Assembly (NCBI GenBank): GCA_016292455.1
Contig: JAEDIL010000039.1
Span: 1-15,818, forward strand
Source of the DNA: Clostridiaceae bacterium
GTDB taxonomy: Bacteria; Bacillota; Clostridia; Oscillospirales; Acutalibacteraceae
DNA: 15,818 bases
Direction: 5' to 3'
In this document: positions 1 through 7,657 of the stretch, in pieces
Layout of the letters: each line of letters starts with the position of its first letter
Numbering within the stretch: position 1 is the first letter of the stretch
Program-made: the position numbers and the translations under genes
Notes under the pieces: model-generated
What the model saw: the letters and a program-made list of their open reading frames with translations, nothing else
Databases searched by the model: none
Told to the model about the DNA's origin: nothing

Positions 1-60
1 TGCAAGTAAGATGTGCATCAAAGCGTATGCTGTGATTTATTCAGAGGTTCCCTAAGTCTG

Positions 61-1977
61 TTACCAGATAGCCTTTTCGTCAATGTCGGTTTTGATCATT
101 GCTTCAAAGTCGGCAATTGAGTAAGAGCCGATGTCGCCGACTCCGCGCTTGCGAACGGAAACGCAGCCGTTTTCCGCTTCCTTGTCGCCGATGACGAGTG
201 TATAGGGGACTTTTGCAAGCTGACTCTCGCGAAGCTTGTAGCCGAGCTTTTCGCTTCTTGTGTCAACTTCAATGCGTTCAATGCCTGCCTTTTCAAGCGT
301 CTCTTTGAGTGCAAATGCTGCCGGCTGATGCCTGTCGGCAATCGGAGCGATTCTGACCTGCTCAGGAGCGAGCCAGACGGGGAAGGCACCGGCAAAATGC
401 TCGGTGATTACGCCGATAAAGCGTTCAATTGAGCCGAGAACAACACGGTGAATCATAACCGGACGGTGCTTTTCGTTGTCGGCGCCGGTATATTCAAGCT
501 CAAATCTTTCGGGAAGCTGCATGTCAAGCTGAATTGTGCCGCACTGCCATGTTCTTCCGAGACTGTCGGAAAGGTGGAAGTCAAGCTTGGGACCGTAGAA
601 GGCGCCGTCGCCCTCGTTGATGACGTAGTTCTTGCCCATTTCCTCAATAGCCTTTTCAAGCGTTTCGGTTGCAAACTCCCAATCCTTGATGTCACCCATA
701 TGATCCTCGGGCATTGTTGAAACCTCAATCTGATAGGAGAGTCCGAACACGCTGTAAACCTCATCAAAGAGCTTGACAACGTTTTTGATTTCGTCCTTCA
801 TCTGCTCCCATGTCATGAAAATATGAGCGTCGTCCTGAGTGAAGCAGCGTACGCGGAAAAGTCCGTGGAGAGCACCTGAAAGCTCATGACGGTGAACAAG
901 TCCGAGTTCGCCGACGCGCAGCGGAAGGTCGCGGTATGAGTGCGGCTGTGACTTATAAACAAGCATTCCGCCCGGGCAGTTCATCGGCTTGATTGCAAAG
1001 TCGGTTTCGTCAATAATGGTTGTGTACATATTCTCTTTGTAGTGATCCCAGTGACCGGAACGCTCCCAGAGGGCGCGGTTGAGCATCATAGGAGTGCTGA
1101 TTTCAACGTAGCCGTACTTTTTGTGAACCCGGCGCCAATAGTCAATGAGGGTGTTGCGAAGGAGCATGCCCTTGGGGAGGAAAAACGGAAAGCCGGGACC
1201 TTCGTCGAGGAGCATGAACAGACCGAGCTCCTTGCCGAGCTTTCTGTGGTCGCGTTTTTTTGCTTCCTCAATCATTTGAAGATATGCTTCAAGCTCGGAA
1301 GCTTTGGTAAAGGCGGTTCCGTAGATTCTTTGAAGCATCTTGTTTTTTGAATCTCCGCGCCAATAAGCGCCGGTGCAGTTCGTCAGCTTGAAAGCCTTGA
1401 TTCTGCCGGTGTCGGGAATGTGAGGACCTGCGCAGAGCTCTTCAAACTCACCCTGACGATAGAACGAAATCTTCTCACCTTTACCGGCGTGTTCCTTAAT
1501 GAGTTCAATCTTATAAGGCTCATTTCTGCTCTCCATGAGTGCAATAGCTTCGTCCGGTTCAAGCTCAAAGTGTTCAAGAGGAAGAGCTTCCTTGACTATT
1601 TTCTTCATTTCGGCTTCAATTTTTTCAAGAACTTCGGGGGTAAAGGTTACCTCTGAGTCGAAGTCATAGTAAAAGCCGTTGTCGATTGCGGGACCTATTG
1701 CAAGCTTTGTTTCGGGATAAAGGCGCTTTACTGCCTGGGCGAGAATGTGAGAGCAGGTGTGGCGGAAGTTTTCCTTGCCTTCCTCGCTGTCAAATGTAAG
1801 GATTTCAACCTCGCAGTCTTCGTTGAGCGCAGTGCGAAGGTCCGTTTCTTCTCCGTTGACTTTGCAGCCGCAGGTTGCTTTAAAAAGACCGCCGCCGAGG
1901 CTTTTTGCAATTTCAAGAACGGTGATGCCGTTTTCAAATTCTTTGACAACGCCGCCTTTCAGAGTAACATTGATCAT
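61..1977 (-). CDS. thrS: Threonyl-tRNA synthetase
   Basis: This cytoplasmic class II synthetase charges tRNA-Thr and edits mischarged seryl-tRNA. The 638-residue product has the full domain order: TGS domain (about 1-62), editing domain (about 65-230) with H73-x3-H77 plus C182 and H186, catalytic core, and C-terminal anticodon-binding domain (about from 540). The zinc ligands expected for ThrRS are visible as C334 (MNCPGG), H385 (DDAHIF) and H510 (MIHR). I chose the ATG at 1977 because it gives the family N-terminus MINVTLKGG and has an AGGAAG ribosome site 7 bases upstream. The open frame continues 35 codons further to a TTG at 2082, but that stretch is the T-box antiterminator and terminator and should not be translated. 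Expression is predicted to be controlled by uncharged tRNA-Thr. No clear terminator is seen in the 60 bases after the stop. Confidence 0.98.
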   Translation of the reverse strand: MINVTLKGGVVKEFENGITVLEIAKSLGGGLFKATCGCKVNGEETDLRTALNEDCEVEILTFDSEEGKENFRHTCSHILAQAVKRLYPETKLAIGPAIDNGFYYDFDSEVTFTPEVLEKIEAEMKKIVKEALPLEHFELEPDEAIALMESRNEPYKIELIKEHAGKGEKISFYRQGEFEELCAGPHIPDTGRIKAFKLTNCTGAYWRGDSKNKMLQRIYGTAFTKASELEAYLQMIEEAKKRDHRKLGKELGLFMLLDEGPGFPFFLPKGMLLRNTLIDYWRRVHKKYGYVEISTPMMLNRALWERSGHWDHYKENMYTTIIDETDFAIKPMNCPGGMLVYKSQPHSYRDLPLRVGELGLVHRHELSGALHGLFRVRCFTQDDAHIFMTWEQMKDEIKNVVKLFDEVYSVFGLSYQIEVSTMPEDHMGDIKDWEFATETLEKAIEEMGKNYVINEGDGAFYGPKLDFHLSDSLGRTWQCGTIQLDMQLPERFELEYTGADNEKHRPVMIHRVVLGSIERFIGVITEHFAGAFPVWLAPEQVRIAPIADRHQPAAFALKETLEKAGIERIEVDTRSEKLGYKLRESQLAKVPYTLVIGDKEAENGCVSVRKRGVGDIGSYSIADFEAMIKTDIDEKAIW

Positions 1978-1984
1978 TTTTCTG

Positions 1985-1991
1985 CTTCCTT
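1985..1991 (-). promoter_or_regulatory. thrS ribosome binding site
   Basis: On the minus strand this reads AAGGAAG, with the AGGA core 7-9 bases before the ATG at 1977. It decides the start over the in-frame TTG at 2082, which lies inside the T-box antiterminator region. Confidence 0.85.
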
Positions 1992-1998
1992 TCGATAC

Positions 1999-2046
1999 AA
2001 AATTAAAAGCTTCACCCACAGCATGAAAATGCACAGGGATGAAGCT
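1999..2046 (-). terminator. T-box regulated intrinsic terminator of thrS leader
   Basis: On the minus strand AGCTTCA-TCC pairs with GG-TGAAGCT, with inner TGCAT/ATGC pairing around a TTTC loop. The hairpin spans 2008-2046 and is followed by a TTTTAATTTTG run. Its 5' arm (2036-2046) also forms the 3' strand of the antiterminator, so the two structures exclude each other, as in classical T-box leaders. Confidence 0.88.
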
Positions 2047-2273
2047 GAAATTCAGTTCCACGGTTCCACCCGTATTCCGCAAGAAGCGGCACTCAAAAGA
2101 CCTTAACGCGGCTGAAACGTCACGCCTTATCAGAAGCTTCGGCGTGCAGCTCGGGAGTGGTGGCTCTTTCGTTTTTCAAAGCACCGCTTTCAGCCCGGGG
2201 CGGCGCATCTCTTTTTGAAAAAGGGTGAAAAAGCGTTCTCCGTCAACACTTTGTTGTTGGGATCTGCTTTGTA
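1999..2273 (-). promoter_or_regulatory. Threonine-specific T-box riboswitch leader
   Basis: This leader senses uncharged tRNA-Thr and switches between antitermination and termination upstream of thrS. The T-box core GGGTGGAACCGTGG is at 2058-2071 on the minus strand. The antiterminator can be drawn as GGG (2069-2071) with CCC (2036-2038), a 7-base bulge TGGAACC (2062-2068), then GTGGA (2057-2061) with TTCAT (2039-2043). Stem I is also traceable: GGAG (2238-2241) with CTCC (2154-2157), an 8-pair GCTTTTTC/GAAAGAGC helix, a 9-pair TTTTTCAAA/TTTGAAAAA helix, and a distal GCGCCGC/GCGGTGC helix. The bulge opposite AAC contains ACC (2159-2161), a Thr codon followed by A, as expected for a specifier. 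Hairpins CACGCC/GGCGTG (2121-2146) and CCGC/GCGG (2077-2089) fit stems II/III. The bulge TGGA predicts a U discriminator base on tRNA-Thr. The transcription start is inferred from the promoter. Confidence 0.93.
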
Positions 2274-2279
2274 ACCGTT

Positions 2280-2308
2280 ATTTTATCAGACGCGAACGAA
2301 TATGTCAA
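2280..2308 (-). promoter_or_regulatory. Sigma-A promoter of thrS
   Basis: On the minus strand there is a perfect TTGACA (2303-2308), a 17-base spacer, and TAAAAT (2280-2285), a one-mismatch -10. It lies directly upstream of the T-box stem I and points towards thrS, so transcription should start near 2273. Confidence 0.9.
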
Positions 2309-2341
2309 GAAAAACTCATCCATTTTTTATTTGGCTAAGTC

Positions 2342-2370
2342 TTGTTATGTCCGGTTGTTTGTGATATAAT
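2342..2370 (+). promoter_or_regulatory. Sigma-A promoter of the ruvCAB-led operon
   Basis: TTGTTA (2342-2347), a 17-base spacer and a perfect TATAAT (2365-2370) preceded by TG (extended -10, TGATATAAT). It is divergent from the thrS promoter, with 33 bases between the two -35 boxes. A second TATAAT at 2381-2386 has no matching -35 and sits against the ruvC ribosome site, so I do not call it a promoter. Confidence 0.82.
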
Positions 2371-2399
2371 CTATCGATACTATAATGAGGTAATATGCC

Positions 2400-2915
2400 A
2401 TGATTATATTGGGAATTGACCCGGGTTATGCTATCGTCGGCTTCGGAATCATAGAATATAACAGCAACCGTTTCAGAATGATTGAATACGGCGCAATAAC
2501 CACCGACGCAGGCGTTCCTTTTAACCGCCGGCTTGAAATTATATATGATGACCTGACAGCGCTCATTGAAAAATACCGACCGGCGGCTATGAGCGTTGAA
2601 AAAGTTTTTTACAACAGCAACGCCAAAACGGTTATTGATGTCAGTCAGGCAAGGGGAGTGATCATGCTCGCCGCGCAGAAAACGCACACAAGAGTTTTTG
2701 AATATACTCCTTTGCAGGTCAAGCAGAGTGTTGTCGGCTACGGCAGAGCCGAAAAAAAGCAGGTTCAGGACATGACGAAAAGAATACTCGGTCTTACGGA
2801 GATTCCGAAACCGGATGATGCGGCAGATGCCCTTGCAATGGCAATCTGCCATGCCCATGCCGGCTCTTCATGTCTTGATCCGGCTGCCGGAATGAGAATC
2901 AGAAAGGGAATTTGA
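2400..2915 (+). CDS. ruvC: Crossover junction endodeoxyribonuclease RuvC
   Basis: RuvC cuts Holliday junctions symmetrically as a dimer during recombinational repair, working with RuvAB. The 171-residue protein has the RNase H-like fold signature and the full acidic catalytic set: D7 in GIDPG, E67 in SVEKVF, and D140 and D143 in DDAADALA. Length is normal for the family. The ATG at 2400 follows a TGAGGT ribosome site by about 9 bases and gives the canonical MIILGIDPG start; an earlier ATG at 2395 is out of frame. It is the first gene after the promoter at 2342-2370. Its stop lies 2 bases before the ruvA start, so the two are probably translationally coupled. Confidence 0.97.
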   Translation: MIILGIDPGYAIVGFGIIEYNSNRFRMIEYGAITTDAGVPFNRRLEIIYDDLTALIEKYRPAAMSVEKVFYNSNAKTVIDVSQARGVIMLAAQKTHTRVFEYTPLQVKQSVVGYGRAEKKQVQDMTKRILGLTEIPKPDDAADALAMAICHAHAGSSCLDPAAGMRIRKGI

Positions 2916-2917
2916 AA

Positions 2918-3523
2918 ATGTTTTACAGCGTTACGGGGGAGGTCGTTTTTTCGGACCTCAATTCAGTTGCCGTCAGCTGCGGCGGCGTTGCGTTCAGGTG
3001 TCTGAGCAGCGCGAATACTCTTCGTGAAATAAGAATCGGAGAATCCGTCACTTTGTTCACATACCTCAATGTCCGCGAAGATGCGCTCGACTTGTTCGGT
3101 TTTCTGAGCGAATATGAGCTTGAATGGTTCAAGTTGCTGATAGGTGTAACCGGCGTCGGACCGAAAGCGGCTCTTGCAATTCTTTCGGAACTTGCTCCGG
3201 AAAGGCTCGCGCTTTGTATTTCTGCCGGCGACGTCAAGGCAATCACAAGAGCGAACGGCGTCGGTCCGAAGCTTGCGCAGAGGGTTATTCTTGAACTCAA
3301 AGATAAAGCCAAAAGCGCCGTGTCCTCATCCGGAGAGTCTGAAATGCTTGAAAGCGTTGAAGCCGTCGGCAAAGCGGAAAACACGAGCGAGGCCGTTGCC
3401 GCGCTCACGATGCTCGGCTACACGAAGAGCGAGGCTTCCGTTGCCGTCGGCAAGGTCGATTCCTCGCTCAGTGTTCAGGATATTATAAAACAAGCGCTGA
3501 AAATTCTTTCAAGGAGGGCATGA
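2918..3523 (+). CDS. ruvA: Holliday junction branch migration complex subunit RuvA
   Basis: RuvA binds four-way junctions as a tetramer and loads the RuvB motor. The 201-residue protein has an N-terminal OB-fold region (about 1-65), two helix-hairpin-helix motifs (LIGVTGVGPKAALAIL at 74-89 and GVGPKLAQR at about 114-122), a charged flexible linker, and a C-terminal RuvB-binding domain (about 154-200, with EAVAALTMLGYTKSEA). I start it at the ATG at 2918, which follows AAAGGG and gives MFYSVTGEV, matching the usual RuvA N-terminus. A TTG two codons earlier overlaps the ruvC stop and is less likely. The ruvB ribosome site AAGGAGG lies inside its last codons. Confidence 0.97.
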   Translation: MFYSVTGEVVFSDLNSVAVSCGGVAFRCLSSANTLREIRIGESVTLFTYLNVREDALDLFGFLSEYELEWFKLLIGVTGVGPKAALAILSELAPERLALCISAGDVKAITRANGVGPKLAQRVILELKDKAKSAVSSSGESEMLESVEAVGKAENTSEAVAALTMLGYTKSEASVAVGKVDSSLSVQDIIKQALKILSRRA

Positions 3524-3526
3524 TAA

Positions 3527-4555
3527 ATGGCTGATAACGAATTTGACGAAAGATTTATTACCGCCGATTATACCTCTCTTGATAATGATATTGAGCTTTC
3601 TCTGCGCCCGAGGACAATGGAGGATTACATAGGTCAGGAAAAGGTCAAGGAAAACCTTGAAGTTTATATACGGGCGGCGCTCAAACGCGGCGAAAGCCTT
3701 GACCATGTTCTGCTCTACGGACCTCCGGGACTCGGAAAAACAACCCTTGCCGGAATTGTTGCCAACGAAATGGGCGTCAATCTTCGTGTGACCTCGGGTC
3801 CTGCAATTGAAAAGCAGGGAGACCTTGCCGCACTGCTGACGAACCTTTCTGAGGGTGACGTTCTGTTCATTGACGAAATACACCGCCTTAACCGCAGCGT
3901 TGAGGAGGTTCTTTACCCGGCAATGGAGGATAATGCGCTTGACATAATCATCGGCAAAGGTCCCTCGGCCCGTTCAATCCGCCTTGATTTGCCGAAGTTT
4001 ACGCTCGTCGGTGCAACAACAAGGGCAGGTCAGCTTTCGGCGCCGCTGCGCGACCGCTTCGGTGTTGTTCTTAGGCTTGAACTGTATTCACCCGAACAGC
4101 TTTCGCAGATAGTCAGACGCAGCGCGGGTATACTCTCAATAGGCGTTGAAGAAAACGGCGCACTTGAAATTGCACGCCGTTCAAGAGGTACGCCGAGAAT
4201 AGCCAACCGATTGCTTAAACGCGCACGGGATTTTGCCGATGTAATAGGTAACGGTGTAATTGACCTTGAAACGGCTAATCTCGCGCTTTCAAAAATGGAG
4301 ATCGACAGCCTCGGACTTGACAGAATTGACCGGCTCATTCTCACAACGATGATCAAAAATTACAACGGCGGTCCCGTAGGTCTTGAAACTATCGCCGCCG
4401 CAATAGGCGAAGAGGCTGTTACCATTGAGGACGTGTATGAGCCGTATCTTATGCAGATAGGATTTTTGAGCAGGACTCCGCGCGGAAGAACCGTAACTCC
4501 TGCCGCGTATGAACATCTCGGCATAGCCATTCCGGGACAGCAGAAAATGTTTTGA
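3527..4555 (+). CDS. ruvB: Holliday junction branch migration ATPase RuvB
   Basis: RuvB is the hexameric AAA+ motor that pumps DNA through RuvA-bound junctions. The 342-residue protein shows Walker A GPPGLGKT (65-72), Walker B DVLFIDE (111-117), sensor 1 GATTRAG (162-168), the arginine-finger segment LRDRFG (174-179), and a C-terminal winged-helix DNA-binding domain (about 260-335, ending in FLSRTPRGRTVTP). Length and motifs are standard. The ATG at 3527 is 3 bases after the ruvA stop and 9 bases after AAGGAGG, so ruvA and ruvB should be made together. In many clostridia this cluster sits beside queA or yebC; here glmM follows. Confidence 0.98.
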   Translation: MADNEFDERFITADYTSLDNDIELSLRPRTMEDYIGQEKVKENLEVYIRAALKRGESLDHVLLYGPPGLGKTTLAGIVANEMGVNLRVTSGPAIEKQGDLAALLTNLSEGDVLFIDEIHRLNRSVEEVLYPAMEDNALDIIIGKGPSARSIRLDLPKFTLVGATTRAGQLSAPLRDRFGVVLRLELYSPEQLSQIVRRSAGILSIGVEENGALEIARRSRGTPRIANRLLKRARDFADVIGNGVIDLETANLALSKMEIDSLGLDRIDRLILTTMIKNYNGGPVGLETIAAAIGEEAVTIEDVYEPYLMQIGFLSRTPRGRTVTPAAYEHLGIAIPGQQKMF

Positions 4556-4570
4556 TTCGGAGGAACCATT

Positions 4571-5917
4571 ATGGGAAGATTATTTGGCACTGACGGAGCG
4601 AGAGGTGTTGCAAACTCTGAAATTTCCTGTGAACTTGCAACGCAAATCGGCAAAGCGGCGGCAATGGTGCTCACAAAAGGCACAGAGAAGCCGCGCGTTC
4701 TGATTGGCAAAGACACAAGAATTTCCGGCGATATGCTTGAAAATGCCATTGCCTGCGGACTTTGCTCTGTCGGCGCAGACGTAATGACGCTCGGCGTTGT
4801 TCCGACTCCTGCGGTCGCATACCTCGTCAAAAAATACGGCTATGATGCGGCGGTCATGATTTCAGCCTCGCATAATCCGTGTGAATATAACGGAATCAAG
4901 ATTTTTAAATCTGACGGATATAAGCTGCCCGACGCGATTGAGGACGAAATTGAAGCAATCATTCTTGATGAGGTGGATACACCTCCCGTAAAGCTCGGCG
5001 GCGATGTCGGCAGAATAACTGTCTGCGAAAATACCGTTCATGATTATATTGACCATCTCAAACGAACCGTTGACTGCAACTTTGACGGAATGAGAATTGC
5101 TCTTGACTGTGCAAACGGCTCGGCCAGTGTTTCCGCCGAAAAGCTGTTTTCCGACCTTGGTGCTTCCTGCACAGTCATCTCAGCCTCGCCCAACGGGGTG
5201 AATATCAACGACAACTGCGGCTCAACGCATATTGAGGCACTCAGGAAAACGGTTGTTGAAAACAAACTTCTTGCAGGCTTTGCTTTTGACGGAGACGCAG
5301 ACAGAATGCTTGCCGTTGATGAAAACGGCGAACTTGTTGACGGTGATAAGATTATTGCAATCTGTGCCGCGCACATGAAAGCAGAGGGAAAGCTCAGAAA
5401 GAACACAGCCGTCGTAACGGTAATGACAAACATGGGCTTCGGAAAATATTGTGAAGAAACAGGAATTGACTATACCTCCACGAAGGTCGGTGACAGGTAT
5501 GTTCTTGAAAACATGCTTGAAAACGGATATTCAATCGGCGGAGAACAGTCCGGTCATGTTATTTTTCTTGACTATGCCACAACGGGAGACGGACAGCTTA
5601 CCGCCTTGCAGGTTCTGAGAATAATGAAAAAGACCGGCAAAAAGCTTTCTGAGCTCGCCTCGTGTATGAAAGTATATCCTCAGACCATGATAAATGTGCG
5701 CGTTTCAAAAATGGGCAAGGCGCGCTTCAAGGATGACCGTGAAGTTAAAAATGCAATTGAGCAGGCAGAAAAACAGCTCGGAAGCAGCGGCAGGGTGCTT
5801 GTCCGTGTTTCCGGAACCGAGCCGCTCGTCAGAGTGATGCTCGAGGGCGAGGATAAGATTATGATTGAAACACTTGCAAAGGAAATTGCCGAAGTAATAA
5901 AAACAAGACTGATATAA
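4571..5917 (+). CDS. glmM: Phosphoglucosamine mutase GlmM
   Basis: GlmM converts glucosamine-6-phosphate to glucosamine-1-phosphate, a committed step to UDP-GlcNAc for peptidoglycan. The 448-residue protein has all four alpha-D-phosphohexomutase signatures: the phosphoserine loop ISASHNP with catalytic S100, the Mg-binding loop DGDADR (240-245), the sugar-recognition loop GGEQSGH (323-329), and the phosphate-binding loop RVSGTEPLVR (412-421). The start MGRLFGTDGARG is the family N-terminus and follows GGAGG by 7 bases. The gene begins 15 bases after ruvB, so it is probably on the same transcript, although it has no functional link with recombination. Confidence 0.98.
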   Translation: MGRLFGTDGARGVANSEISCELATQIGKAAAMVLTKGTEKPRVLIGKDTRISGDMLENAIACGLCSVGADVMTLGVVPTPAVAYLVKKYGYDAAVMISASHNPCEYNGIKIFKSDGYKLPDAIEDEIEAIILDEVDTPPVKLGGDVGRITVCENTVHDYIDHLKRTVDCNFDGMRIALDCANGSASVSAEKLFSDLGASCTVISASPNGVNINDNCGSTHIEALRKTVVENKLLAGFAFDGDADRMLAVDENGELVDGDKIIAICAAHMKAEGKLRKNTAVVTVMTNMGFGKYCEETGIDYTSTKVGDRYVLENMLENGYSIGGEQSGHVIFLDYATTGDGQLTALQVLRIMKKTGKKLSELASCMKVYPQTMINVRVSKMGKARFKDDREVKNAIEQAEKQLGSSGRVLVRVSGTEPLVRVMLEGEDKIMIETLAKEIAEVIKTRLI

Positions 5918-5928
5918 AGGGTTTAAGA

Positions 5929-6804
5929 ATGAGAAATACTTTTGATTGGAAAGATTATGAGCTTATTGACTGCTCAGACGGTGAAAGACTTGAACGCTGG
6001 GGCGAAAAGGTGCTTATCCGGCCTGATCCTCAGGTCATCTGGAAAACTCCCAAGTCGAATCCTCTTTGGAAAACTGCCGATGCCTGCTATCACCGCTCAA
6101 AAACGGGCGGCGGCGCATGGGAAGTCCGGACAAGGCTTCCTGAATATTGGAGCATCGGTTATAAAGACCTGACCTTCAATGTGAAAACCATGGGCTTCAA
6201 GCATACCGGAATATTTCCCGAACAGGCGGTCAACTGGGACGAGCTGCGCCGTCTTATTGAAGAAGCCGGACGTCCGGTCAGGGTTCTCAACCTTTTTGCA
6301 TATACCGGCGGCGCGACGGCAGCCTGCCTGAAAGCGGGGGCAAGCGTTGTTCACGTTGACGCGTCAAAGGGTATGGTTGCATGGGCAAAGGAAAACGCCG
6401 TTTCAAGCGGCGTAGCCGACAAAAGCGTCAGATGGATCGTTGACGATTGCATCAAGTTTGTTCAGCGGGAAATCCGCCGCGGCAACAGATATGACATAAT
6501 AATCATGGATCCGCCGTCATACGGACGCGGTCCGGGCGGAGAGGTCTGGAAGCTTGAAGATGAAGTATATTCCTTTGTTGAGCTTTGCAGCAGACTGCTG
6601 TACAGCGAATCAATCGCTGTTCTCATCAATTCATATACAACCGGGCTTTCGCCCTCGGTTATGCAGTATATTCTCGGTTCTGTTGTGGTTCCCCGTTTCG
6701 GCGGATGGGTTTCTTCTTCCGAAATAGGGCTGCCGGTAACGGAAAGCGGGATGATTCTTCCCTGCGGTGCGTCCGCGTTCTGGAAGAAGAAAACGGAGGG
6801 ATGA
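5929..6804 (+). CDS. Class I SAM-dependent methyltransferase, RlmI-like without PUA domain
   Basis: A predicted RNA methyltransferase of the COG1092/RlmI-type Rossmann family; the substrate is unknown. Of 291 residues, the N-terminal part (about 1-115) is a small beta-rich segment, followed by SAM motif I VLNLFAYTGGATAACL (119-134), the acidic end of strand 2 at D144 (VHVDAS), and a DPPSYGRG motif (194-201). The DPP[SA]-x-G pattern is typical of RlmI/RlmK/TrmA-like enzymes acting on rRNA bases, but the N-terminal PUA domain of RlmI is absent. The ATG at 5929 lies 11 bases after glmM behind an AAAGGG site. Its stop is 1 base before ecfA1, which suggests translational coupling. Confidence is high for the fold and low for the target. 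Confidence 0.88.
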   Translation: MRNTFDWKDYELIDCSDGERLERWGEKVLIRPDPQVIWKTPKSNPLWKTADACYHRSKTGGGAWEVRTRLPEYWSIGYKDLTFNVKTMGFKHTGIFPEQAVNWDELRRLIEEAGRPVRVLNLFAYTGGATAACLKAGASVVHVDASKGMVAWAKENAVSSGVADKSVRWIVDDCIKFVQREIRRGNRYDIIIMDPPSYGRGPGGEVWKLEDEVYSFVELCSRLLYSESIAVLINSYTTGLSPSVMQYILGSVVVPRFGGWVSSSEIGLPVTESGMILPCGASAFWKKKTEG

Positions 6805-6805
6805 A

Positions 6806-7657
6806 ATGTCATCTTACATCGAATTTAAAAATGTGACCTTCGGCTATCAGAACGAGGAGGGCGCAGTTGAGAAAAACGTAATTGAAAGCTTTGACTTTTC
6901 GGTTGAAAAGGGCAGCTTTGTTGCCGTACTCGGGCATAACGGCTGCGGAAAGTCAACCATTGCAAAGCTTTGCAACGGGATCGAAGTTCCCGTTTCCGGA
7001 AAGGTTTATGTCGATTCACTTGATACTTCTGACGAGGAAAAGCTGCTTGACATACGCCGCAGAGTAGGCATTGTCTTTCAGAATCCGGACAACCAGATTG
7101 TTGCCACCATTGTTGAAGATGACGTTGCGTTCGGTCCGGAAAATCTCGGAATCGACCCAAAAGAAATTCGCAGAAGAGTTGATGAAGCTCTGAAAAATGT
7201 CGGAATGTATGAGTTCAGGCAGTCCGAGCCGCACAAGCTTTCGGGCGGTCAGAAGCAGCGTGTTGCAATTGCGGGAATCATTGCAATGCAGCCGGAATGC
7301 ATTGTGCTTGATGAACCGACTGCCATGCTTGACCCCCGCGGAAGGCGCGAGGTCATGAAAACAGTCCGCAGACTCAACAGGGAGTTCGGAATAACGGTAA
7401 TTTTCATTACACACTATATGGACGAGGCTGCCCTGGCTGACCGTGTTGTTGTAATGGACAAGGGCAGAATAATTCTTGACGGAGCACCGAAAAAGGTTTT
7501 TTCAAACGCGAAAATACTTCGGGAAGCAGGTCTTGATGTTCCTCAGGCTACCGAGCTTTCCATTGCCCTTTCCGAAGCCGGAATACTCATTCCGGAAGAT
7601 GCGCTCAGCATGGACGAGCTTTTTGAAAATATAAAGACGGTTCTGGAGGATAAATGA
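6806..7657 (+). CDS. ecfA1: ECF transporter ATPase subunit EcfA1
   Basis: One of two ATPases that power energy-coupling factor uptake of vitamins and metal cofactors by a membrane complex with EcfT and exchangeable S components. The 283-residue protein has Walker A GHNGCGKST (43-51), Q-loop Q92 in FQNPDNQ, signature LSGGQKQR (145-152), Walker B CIVLDE with catalytic E170, and switch H203 (ITHYMDE). FQNPDNQIVATIVEDDVAFGP is typical of EcfA/CbiO proteins. I use the ATG at 6806 because GGAGGG lies just upstream and the product starts MSSYIEFKNVTFGY; the frame opens further back at 6767, but that is inside the methyltransferase gene. It overlaps ecfA2 by 4 bases (ATGA). No S-component gene is present in this window, so the module probably serves unlinked ones. 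Confidence 0.95.
   Translation: MSSYIEFKNVTFGYQNEEGAVEKNVIESFDFSVEKGSFVAVLGHNGCGKSTIAKLCNGIEVPVSGKVYVDSLDTSDEEKLLDIRRRVGIVFQNPDNQIVATIVEDDVAFGPENLGIDPKEIRRRVDEALKNVGMYEFRQSEPHKLSGGQKQRVAIAGIIAMQPECIVLDEPTAMLDPRGRREVMKTVRRLNREFGITVIFITHYMDEAALADRVVVMDKGRIILDGAPKKVFSNAKILREAGLDVPQATELSIALSEAGILIPEDALSMDELFENIKTVLEDK

Noticed and set aside
1..60. Possible thrS terminator at the left edge
   Set aside because: I looked for a GC-rich stem with a T-tract on the minus strand and found none; the signal may lie outside the window.
1747..2106. Plus-strand open frame over the thrS 5' end and T-box
   Set aside because: It is antisense to thrS and runs through the terminator and antiterminator; a shadow frame.
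2381..2386. Second TATAAT upstream of ruvC
   Set aside because: No -35 at a suitable distance and it abuts the ribosome site, leaving no room for a normal leader; the extended -10 at 2365-2370 is far better.
2316..2858. Minus-strand 180-codon open frame opposite ruvC
   Set aside because: It overlaps the ruvC coding sequence and its promoter, and has no domain or ribosome site.
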